Shown one piece after another: positions 20,001-26,400 of a stretch of 26,400 nucleotides of DNA. The position numbers were made by a program, and so were the translations under genes. The notes beneath the pieces were generated by a model. The model saw only the letters and a program-made list of their open reading frames with translations. It made no database searches and had not been told where the DNA came from. The stretch's first letter is position 1. Every line of letters starts with the position of its first letter. The stretch spans positions 24,817-51,216 of the forward strand of contig NMRA01000065.1 in NCBI GenBank assembly GCA_002633005.1. Reading direction: 5' to 3'. Origin of the DNA: Phoronis australis (lineage: Eukaryota; Phoronida; Phoronidae).

Positions 20001-23000
20001 TTACCTACAAGAAACAAACATGAAGAGAATTACTCTGCGTTTACCAGCAGTCTTTCTGGTTTTTATTTTTTCTTAATATCGTGCTCCTTTCTGACCTTTT
20101 CTAGTGATTAATAACTCTCAAACAACTCAACTTCCAACTTTGAAACTTTCAAGTACATTTGTGCCCTCCATAATTTTAAAAAATATATTTTTGATTCATA
20201 ATGCACCGGAAGTGGTCAATAAGTGCAAAGGTCATCTAATTTTCAAAATGCTATTTTTGCTACATTTTTCAAGGTATTCTTTTCGATTTCAGTATACAGC
20301 TGTAATTTTACATAATTGTCAACATGTCAATCAAATGCATTACTTCATCCAATCACATTAAATAGGTCAAATGTCATTGAGTGCAAGCTAAGATTTTGAG
20401 CTAAACACTTCAAATTCATATATTTGGTTGGTACATGTAATTGAGTGACAATTCCAAAGTTTCAGGTCATTTGGTGCAACCATGGGGTCGTTAAGTACAT
20501 TTTTCTTTGGAAATTTTGACCTTTTCATTCAACATGTATTCAGATGTGTCAACAGTTAGACAACAGTGACTGTCAGCATTAAGCAAACTTTTCATGGACA
20601 TCGCAATACTTCCACTACAAAGGCTTCTAAAGCACCGAAAAGGTCAAATACTACAAAGGATCTCTAATTTCATTTTCATTTTTATTCTACTATGCCAACA
20701 TTTAAATGTGTGTGATTTAGCATGATCCGCATTTTTTATTTTCTTGACTGTACAGTTCTACTAGCCTGCACAAGCCACTGGAAAGGTTGTAAACTTTCCA
20801 AAAAGTCTCAGTCACACAGTCATAATCTCTTTCTGACGACAATCTTTCTAGTTACCCTCCATTCTGTCAAGTTCTGAGTGAGGCGGCAACTCAGCTGAGA
20901 GATTCAGACTGGCCGGACTGGCCACAAAACTCAAACAGGACTCAGTAAATAACAATGTGGCTGATCCAAACGGAACAAGATCAGTTAGAATGGGTCATGT
21001 AGCATGTGAAATTTAGCACAAACTTTGGAACAACTCTTCATAAACGTGGAGTGAAAGTCGGTCAAAAAGTGTTTTTTGAAAACGTCGATACCATACACTG
21101 GCATCATCACTGAACCACCCACCTTTCTGGTCACAGCCAGGAGCACAACAGGGCCCACCCAGTCGATCTCTGACAGCTTTAAACAGAATCTGCTCAATTT
21201 CAGTTCGGTTGCTGATGAATTCTCTCGTAGTGAAAATAGTGGCAGCCCCCTGAAAGTTCAAAGATCAGAGCTATATAAAAAACCATTTCCCTATATCTCA
21301 ATAATGCACTATTGGAATACAACAAATTTTTAGAGACATTAATTTTTATTGAATTAACTGGATACCTGTCCAGATTATACTTTAAAAATCATAATACGAT
21401 TAGTGTTTCTTGATCATACCGACACTACCAAGTCAACATTACACAGTACACCAAATGATAAAAACTGGTAAACCAAGTTGTCATTAGCAAAAAGTGATTC
21501 TTCTTTCTTGTTTGACATGCAGTATGGCAGAATGGTGAAATTTAGTTCCAGCTTAAAGTTTACAGCTGGTCAGTAGACATTGGATTTCCCAGTTTGGTTA
21601 TCCAATCAGTGGTTGGATGTTTGTTTATAATAGTCATCTGGTTTCCATGGAGCAACTTAGAATAAGCCGCAAATTTCAACCAAACTTACAAAGTATGAAG
21701 TGAGCTTGTATTACCATACCTTATCGATTTCTGGTGAAATCCACATGTGATGGACTCTGATAATCCTAAAATTTCTTTGAGGATTCATTGGGACAACGTC
21801 ATTTTTGATCTTGTGACCTCAATTCTTTGTCTCAAGTGTAGGACTATTTGTGAAATCGGTAGGCGCAGCCTGGCTGACAACTGAATTTGTTTGAAAATCT
21901 GATTTTATTTGTGAATTTTCTTAATGAAAATAAATAAGACAAAGTTGAACAGTGACTTCGTTAGTGACCCTGTAATGCATGTTCTGTCTAAAGGTTAGTG
22001 AAGATACACTGCAAATAAACATTTCCTATAAAACATTACATAACATTTCCGAGAAAGTTTTCCTTAAAATAATGTTCATTCAACCATCTGATGTCATAGA
22101 GGTGAATTACTGCTGATAGGCTAATAGGCTCACTTTCAATGCATCAATTGCATTCGTCCTGAGTATGGGTTCGTAGTAGATGTCGTAAGCGTCATGAAGT
22201 TTGGCCAGATCTTCTTTTCGCAGAAAATACTGATACGTTGCTGACAAGGTAACCTGAAAGATAAAGAGATATACAATGACCAAAGTAAGGTGGAAAGGCC
22301 TCTATGCGCGGTTGCATGAAATGGCCTCAAATAGGAACTTGGCTAAGTTCCCTGAGTCTACTGCGTATTTGCTTGTGAAAACACCAATTGTCCGGTGTTA
22401 TGATGTTTTAGTTTCATCACTAAGTCAATTTGAGGCTTTTATACAAATCGAGAGTGAAGTCTGTACTGAATTCTCATTTAATTATTGAAAATAAACAGGT
22501 AAGGGATATTTTCATGCAACACCCCTAAGTTAAGGATTAACTCCCTATTTATTTTCATTGAAATCAGGGCTCAGGTTTCAGATACGTTATTAGAATGTCA
22601 TTAGTTAAAGAGGAGCTTATAATAAAGATGAAATGATAGAAAAATAATAAGTCCATACAGACACAAATATGCAAATAATTTAAGAAATTTAGTCGACTCC
22701 CTATTTGGGCACTGAACCCCTAGGACTGTTTCCTTGCCCCCATTGAGGACGAACAGTTTGGTTTGCATCTAGATGAAACCTTTTTAAATTTCGAGACATC
22801 AAAGTTAAAAACTCAATGTTATGACAATTTGCACACCTTTAATATCCAGCTTGTGGTTCATGCTACAAATATTGCAATGTAAATTACATGATCATGGCAA
22901 TTCAGGAACAGTTTAATCTCCCCCCATACCTCCAATTTATCCGCTGTAAAGATTGCAATGTTAGTCAGTCTTTCAAACTTGGCATCTGCTTTGAACACCT

Positions 23001-23682
23001 TAAATTCAAAGTCAGGTCCTACGCAGTATCTTCCTGTGGTATAAGTCTGCGTCAACGACACAGCGCCTGTTGACTTCCGCCTAAGAAATCCATACTGTGG
23101 AATAGAAGATTAATTATAACGTGACAAGACATGAGAAGCAAAATGATGTTGTATGCCAGATTCTTTCCATATCAGTAGTGGAGACCTGAGCTGATGCAAT
23201 GAAACTGATGACATTCATTCTGTACGTGCGAGAACTTCCCGAAAACCAAAGATTACAAAAACTTTGCAAGACATCGACAGCCATGTATTACAAGTCAGGA
23301 CTTGACATAAGTGAGTAAATGTTTGAAAACACAAGTGGAAAAGTAAATATGAGTAGAAAATTGACCTCACTACTATCACTCATATGCCCAAGTGGATTTT
23401 CGGCATCTTTTTGGTCGCCATCATTTACGAGCCCAAATCCAAAAATACAAGTGGCAGATATGTTGTCACTGGTGCTTTCGTGCGGACATTTTCACCGAGT
23501 GCCGAGCACTGCAAGTGATCACACCAGCTCCCTTCATGAGGTTCCCATGGAAACAGAACACATGACATGCTTACCTCGTAGTAGTTAACATCACTGAAAC
23601 TGATGGACAGAAGGACGGTGAGAAGAATAGCAGCCAGCGCAACAGCCCCACCAATCACAACACCTTTTCCATCTTCCGACAT
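16803..23682 (-). CDS. Single-pass SPFH/band-7-like membrane protein (6 exons)
   Basis: The - strand CDS joins 23575-23682, 22930-23094, 22134-22253, 21123-21249, 19799-20004 and 16803-17075, giving 999 nt and 332 residues; all introns are GT-AG and all junctions keep frame. An in-frame TAA nine bases upstream supports the start. Layout: short acidic N-terminus (1-7), membrane helix (8-28), SPFH-like region (about 37-240), then an Ala/Gln-rich helical tail (about 215-290) typical of band-7 proteins. Six Cys fall within residues 165-186, and sequons are at N145, N256 and N271. SPFH proteins form ring-like or raft-associated scaffolds in membranes. I believe this is a divergent SPFH family shared by invertebrates and protists, not prohibitin, stomatin or flotillin; that is from memory. 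The Cys cluster and sequons suggest the domain is outside the cytosol, but RRK shortly after the helix argues the other way. Its partner and function are unknown. Confidence 0.85.
17110..18298 (+). repeat. Composite repeat with CTCF-like motifs, direct copy (SPFH intron 5)
   Basis: The element begins ACAAGAGCAACGC and ends CAGACGGACTGAGA. Inside, a unit of about 437 bp is reiterated. CCACTAGGAGGC blocks are at 17445 and 17881. CAT-CCGAAAA blocks are near 17608 and 18056, with a partial one near 17228. CTAGGGGGC blocks are at 17736 and 18173. Each unit splits into three sub-units of about 145 bp, each headed by a CTAG-rich 14-mer (starts 17199, 17327, 17445, 17580, 17736, 17881, 18028, 18173). 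No transposase or reverse transcriptase is present. Confidence 0.85.
18299..19798. other. Rest of SPFH intron 5
   Basis: No exon or known element was recognised. A small inverted repeat, AAAATGGCTAAA at 19080-19091 and TTTAGCCATTTT at 19105-19116, has 12-bp perfect arms and a 13-base loop. Confidence 0.45.
19799..20004 (-). CDS. SPFH-like gene exon 5 (second half of Cys cluster, start of helix)
   Basis: The acceptor is TTTCTTGTAG|G and the donor is GAG|GTAAGA (phase 0). The exon codes for residues 175-242. [12 protein letters not shown] gives Cys 176, 180 and 186. [17 protein letters not shown] is the end of the SPFH core, and [17 protein letters not shown] starts the coiled-coil-like tail. 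Confidence 0.88.
20005..21122. other. SPFH intron 4, no embedded feature seen
   Basis: The intron is A/T-rich, without recognisable repeats or exons. Short open frames have no motif. Confidence 0.45.
21123..21249 (-). CDS. SPFH-like gene exon 4 (first half of Cys cluster)
   Basis: The acceptor is AACTTTCAG|G and the donor is AAAG|GTGGGT (phase 1). The exon codes for residues 132-173. The helix after [15 protein letters not shown] is the classic SPFH pattern leading into the ring interface. An N-R-T sequon sits at N145. The exon ends in [12 protein letters not shown], with Cys 165, 166 and 170. Confidence 0.87.
21250..22133. other. SPFH intron 3, no embedded feature seen
   Basis: Splice sites fit at both ends. 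I see nothing else. Confidence 0.45.
22134..22253 (-). CDS. SPFH-like gene exon 3
   Basis: The acceptor is ATCTTTCAG|G and the donor is AAA|GTGAGC (phase 0). The exon codes for residues 92-131: [19 protein letters not shown], then [16 protein letters not shown] beta-strand followed by a helix with an I-L-R-x-x-A pattern is typical of the core of SPFH domains. Confidence 0.87.
22254..22929. other. SPFH intron 2; one unexplained antisense open frame
   Basis: A + strand open frame at 22276-22488 (70 codons, opening with a basic [16 protein letters not shown]) is less random-looking than most here. It has no recognisable family and no support as a gene. Confidence 0.3.
22930..23094 (-). CDS. SPFH-like gene exon 2
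   Basis: The acceptor is TTCCACAG|T and the donor is GAG|GTATGG (phase 0). The exon codes for residues 37-91, beginning [26 protein letters not shown] and [11 protein letters not shown] resemble the first beta-strands of a band-7 domain ('made to look like a pipe, entering the membrane-proximal barrel'). Confidence 0.86.
23095..23574. other. SPFH intron 1, no embedded feature seen
   Basis: Only the splice sites at its ends were recognised. Confidence 0.45.
23575..23682 (-). CDS. SPFH-like gene exon 1 (membrane anchor)
   Basis: This exon codes for residues 1-36. The ATG at 23682-23680 is followed by SEDGKG and about 21 uninterrupted hydrophobic or small residues, then SFSDVNYYE. The donor is GAG|GTAAGC (phase 0). 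The in-frame TAA at 23691-23689 means the reading frame cannot extend further 5' in this exon. Confidence 0.87.
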
Positions 23683-23728
23683 CTTTCTTTAATTGTTTGA
23701 AGCTCAGAAACCAGCTAAAATGCATCAA

Positions 23729-23738
23729 TTATAAATAT
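23729..23738 (-). promoter_or_regulatory. Possible TATA-like element of the SPFH gene
   Basis: On the - strand an A/T-rich TATTTATAAT lies about 50 bases upstream of the SPFH start codon. If it acts as a TATA box the 5' leader would be only some 20 bases. An acceptor-like TTTAG between it and the ATG leaves open a 5' UTR intron with the true promoter farther upstream. The evidence is weak in an A/T-rich setting. Confidence 0.2.
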
Positions 23739-24049
23739 TTGTACAAAATTAGGCAATACAACACGTTGCCTGTCATAAGCATATGGGTGATAACCTTGTA
23801 TTGGAGCTGCTCCACCGATTTACTTTAATGTTGATTAACAAAATAAAGTATTCTTCACAATATGTGTGAAAAGAGTTACCTGTCAATAATAGATTGGATA
23901 TAAATACACTTATGTCAAATCTACAAACTCCCTTTCATTTTTGGCCTAAACGTGCAAATTATAGGTCACCTAACCAAAAAATAAATGGCTGAAAGAGAAC
24001 ATGGGTGACAATATACGAATTTTAAAAAGAGGCCAAGTAAATTGCAGAG

Positions 24050-24130
24050 GAGGTAGTGCTGTCTAGTGCTGTCTTTTACTCAAGGTCGGGGGTTCAAGTT
24101 CCACTGAGGCACACTGCTAAACCCTTAAGT
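24050..24130 (+). mobile_element. tRNA-derived SINE head (fragment)
   Basis: AGGTAGTGCTGTCTAGTGCTG resembles a decayed A-box region. CAAGGTCGGGGGTTCAAGTT continuing into CC (24081-24102) contains a B box with one extra base. The arrangement is like a Leu/Ser-type tRNA arm and is not closable into a tRNA. The body after 24110 is not recognised. Confidence 0.45.
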
Positions 24131-24620
24131 CTCTAGCTCCTCAGCTCAGTTTTAACAAAATATTAATAAAGTATAAACATGGTTCCAGGTGATCACTGGG
24201 TGCACTGGGCCTGAGCTCGTCAGGTACAATATATACCAAACTGCCTGCAGTAAATTGCACTAGTAATAAGATTGAATTTAAACAACTTAATTGCATGATT
24301 AAAGGATTGACCAGTAAGTCTGAGCTTATTGGGCTTTCTGATTTTCAATTTATATTTTCACTCTTGTCACCAGCTCCCAGCGATACTGGTGATTATCGCT
24401 TGGCAAGTTACCTTAAGTACCAATAGTTGGCCTACAAGTTGGTGACATACATTCACCTAATAATGACATTACATTCATATACAATCCGCCCATTAAACTT
24501 TGATTTAATCAAACACGTAATTATGTTTTGGATTAAACCAAATCACTAGTAGGCGAAACAAACATTTCATCCTTCATTGTACAACAATAAGAGACGTAAC
24601 TGATGATGTGAGCTGGTGGT

Positions 24621-25020
24621 GTTTTTTCATCTAACAATTGTTTAAGTTAGAATATGAGACTTTTATTGGTCACCTTTTAGCAGTATGTGACAGCGAGTAT
24701 ACAAGTACTTGTTAATTTTACTGCTGACCTGGAAATAACTTCAACTATTACAATAATTCAAATGTCTTTTTGGTGTAAACTCTAAGTACAAAAAATTAAA
24801 TTCTATTAAATGTACTTCAGTGTTTTTTCATCTAACAATTGTATAACTCAGAATATGAGACTCTTATTGGTCAGCTTTTAGAAGTACTTGACAGCGGGTA
24901 TACTAATGCCTGCTACTTTTACCGCTGACCAGGAAATAATGTCAACTATTACAATAATTCAAACGTCTTTTTGGTGTAAAGTCTAATTACAAAAAATTGT
25001 CTATAAAATGTACTCCAGTG
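24621..25020 (+). repeat. 201-bp tandem duplication, two diverged copies
   Basis: Unit 1 (24621-24821) and unit 2 (24822-25020) both run from GTTTTTTCATCTAACAATTG through TTATTGGTCA and CAACTATTACAATAATTCAA to ATGTACT-CAGTG. They differ by scattered substitutions and a few indels, so this is an old duplication and not an assembly error. Confidence 0.85.
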
Positions 25021-25180
25021 ACTATGTTTCTGCAGACATATAAATAAGTTGTATTTGCAACTGAAGTTCAACTCCTCCATACCGTCCTTGACCTTGAACC
25101 AACAAAGTGCGAAGTGTGTTTGGGTTTTTGGGAACATTTCTGTGCTTTGACTGCAAATTTGCTAACTCGCTGGAGCAGGA

Positions 25181-25387
25181 CATCGTGAATGGTATTATAA
25201 AAACAACAATTTCCCATGGTTTGTTGAACCCGTTTTGTGTAAATTTATTGAGATATGTGTTTAATATGAACGGCTGAATCGAAGCACCCGTGCAATTTCT
25301 AGTCCCGAGTGTCATACCTTGTACTACAAGGTATGATGTAGTATTATATGTAGTATTGGGGACGATCAGAAGCTGAGAATGCCTGTG
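25181..25387 (+). mobile_element. Second copy of the TA-MITE with adjoining repeat motif
   Basis: The stretch about 25215-25323 follows 668-763, sharing GTGGTTTGTTG-like and GTTTTGTGTA-ATTTATTGAG blocks and ending CCCGAGTGTCATACCTTGTA. A second terminal sequence CTACAAGGTATGA (25324-25336) abuts it directly, so two MITE ends meet in a small palindrome. The motif GGGGACGATCAGAAGCTGAG follows at 25355-25374. Confidence 0.65.
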
Positions 25388-25503
25388 GCCAAAGTCAAAT
25401 GTTCTCACTTAAAAATACACGGCAATATCTCACGTAATCTTGGTTTTCAGCGAGGTCCTATAGCGTTACTGAACCGAAGACTGGTTACTGCTTTCCATGG
25501 CTT

Positions 25504-25577
25504 GCGGCTATTAGGCAATGACCATCGCCTCTGTTGGCCCGATCAACAGAGGCAATGGTCATTGCCTAGCGGCTATT
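25504..25577. mobile_element. Palindromic micro-element flanked by 9-bp direct repeats
   Basis: Arms AGGCAATGACCATCGCCTCT plus GTTG (25513-25536) and their complement (25544-25567, one mismatch) surround a 7-base loop. GCGGCTATT occurs immediately before (25504-25512) and one base after (25569-25577), as a target-site duplication would. The insert is about 56 bp. A decayed copy is at 483-543. Confidence 0.7.
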
Positions 25578-25710
25578 CAGATACTAGAACAGTTAAACAC
25601 ATCCACAGTAGCCTACCTCGGGGAGGGCAATATCAACAAACTAATAGAGGTAAACTGACAATCTACAATGAAAATTTAGATCACAAGAGACAGGTAACTC
25701 GTCTGCCTAA

Positions 25711-25754
25711 ACAGTGACCAGTCAGGAGTGCGCCAAATGCGGTCTGGTCACTGT
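25711..25754. repeat. Inverted repeat with 11-bp arms
   Basis: ACAGTGACCAG and CTGGTCACTGT are perfect complements around a loop of about 22 bases. Its significance is unknown. Confidence 0.6.
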
Positions 25755-26259
25755 GCACTCACCCGTAAGCCTAAGTACTAGGCTACTTACTCGGCAACAC
25801 GTACTGTAGCCCTTGAATTTGATCAGCTGCCTGTAGCATTCAGGCCGATTCAGGGCGATGTACACTCCGAAACCCTATAGTCGTCCGCCTAAGCATAAAA
25901 CCGGCTTGTTGTCTTACTCACTCAATTATTCCACTTCAAAGTTATGATCTGAATAGGACTTGATTTAACTCTCACAAATATATAGTATTCGTTGATTCAA
26001 ACGTTTTCTTTTACTTAAGCCGAGTTGTTCAAATGTGCATTGCTTTTCGGCAGCCATTTTATAATGACACCTATGGTCGTCATGTGCTGCCGCCTTTTGA
26101 AAGGACAGAAAACCACACATAAAAAGGCCAAGAAAATAGTGGAAAGTGGTTTACAGCAACTCTACTTCAACCACAAACTGTTTTACTGGTATGATATCGA
26201 TTTTTAAATCGATTAAAATTGATTTAGAATTTCAGTTCTGGAAAATAAATCACAATTGT
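25755..26259. other. Intergenic sequence, no gene seen
   Basis: The open frame at 26025-26207 ends in a lysine-rich then aromatic-rich peptide with no recognisable family or splice support. Otherwise nothing was recognised. Confidence 0.4.
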
Positions 26260-26265
26260 TTTATT
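26260..26265 (-). terminator. Candidate poly(A) signal for the right-edge gene (AATAAA)
   Basis: A canonical AATAAA on the - strand sits 15 bases past the TAA of the Lys-rich frame, which would make a very short 3' UTR. It is the main support for calling that frame a gene end. Confidence 0.35.
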
Positions 26266-26280
26266 CCAGGCAGACCTTAC

Positions 26281-26400
26281 TTATTTTGTATTTGTGACCT
26301 CTTTATTTGACTTTTTGCTCTTGTTGTTCTTAACATCACTTATCTCTGCTGTCCTTCTTTTTCTTTTCAGTTTCTCTTCATTCTCTGTTAACACCTTGTC
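26281..26400 (-). CDS. Lys-rich C-terminus of a gene running off the window (partial)
   Basis: Read on the - strand from the window edge, 39 codons are open to TAA at 26283-26281; the other two - frames close within 21 bases. The peptide is highly basic (runs such as KLKRKRRTAE and NNKSKKSNKE), as in tails of nuclear or nucleolar proteins. An AATAAA on the same strand at 26265-26260 follows the stop by about 15 bases. The family is not recognisable from this tail. The caveat is that low-complexity A-rich sequence can stay open by chance, and a + strand acceptor-like CTTTTCAG lies inside. Confidence 0.42.
   Translation of the reverse strand, partial: DKVLTENEEKLKRKRRTAEISDVKNNKSKKSNKEVTNTK

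Noticed and set aside
22276-22488. Small gene on the + strand inside SPFH intron 2
   Set aside because: Seventy codons with no recognised family, no splice partners and no promoter; described as an unexplained frame only.
16803-23682. Assignment as prohibitin, stomatin or flotillin
   Set aside because: Length is partly compatible, but the Cys cluster, the sequons and the sequence of the core do not fit those families as I know them; left without a gene symbol.
26025-26207. Small lysine/aromatic-rich gene on the + strand
   Set aside because: No family resemblance and no flanking signals; length is within chance for this window.
26370-26400. + strand exon beginning after CTTTTCAG
   Set aside because: The pyrimidine tract is the complement of the lysine codons on the - strand, and too little sequence remains to test it; the - strand reading has a stop and AATAAA.

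Overview
This is intron-rich nuclear DNA from a multicellular animal, most likely a marine invertebrate. The reasons are GT-AG split genes with short exons, small non-autonomous DNA transposons (MITEs), a tRNA-derived SINE, and protein matches to animal families. I cannot name the species. One ambiguous base (n) at 2916 marks the window as assembled genome sequence.

Two genes can be reconstructed completely, and they converge on each other. On the + strand (3412-12754) lies a PDE12 orthologue, the mitochondrial 2',5'-phosphodiesterase / poly(A) deadenylase of the CCR4-like EEP family. Its eight exons join in frame into 616 codons, close to the usual animal length of about 600, and every catalytic motif is present. 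On the - strand (16803-23682) lies a six-exon gene for a 332-residue protein. It has one N-terminal membrane segment, an SPFH/band-7-like domain, a cluster of six cysteines and three N-glycosylation sequons. The 4 kb between the two stop codons (12755-16802) holds both 3' ends and several repeats. At the right edge (26281-26400) a lysine-rich reading frame on the - strand looks like the C-terminus of a third gene.

Region by region: 1-3411 is intergenic, with a palindromic micro-element, a TA-flanked MITE and a tRNA-derived SINE. 3412-12754 is PDE12; its introns carry a 93-bp foldback, a MITE with 30-bp terminal inverted repeats, two hAT-like elements and a 0.5-kb MITE-like repeat. 12755-16802 is intergenic, with a second copy of that 0.5-kb repeat and an inverted copy of a composite repeat. 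16803-23682 is the SPFH gene, whose largest intron holds the direct copy of the composite repeat. 23683-26280 is intergenic, with a SINE fragment, a 201-bp tandem duplication, and further copies of the MITE and palindrome seen at the left end.

The most unusual feature is the composite repeat (17110-18298 and, inverted, 14220-14969). Its two copies share both ends but differ in length by about one internal unit (near 440 bp). They carry a series of 14-bp motifs resembling the vertebrate CTCF core consensus, at roughly nucleosomal spacing. I saw no prokaryote-type system, CRISPR array or intact autonomous transposon.
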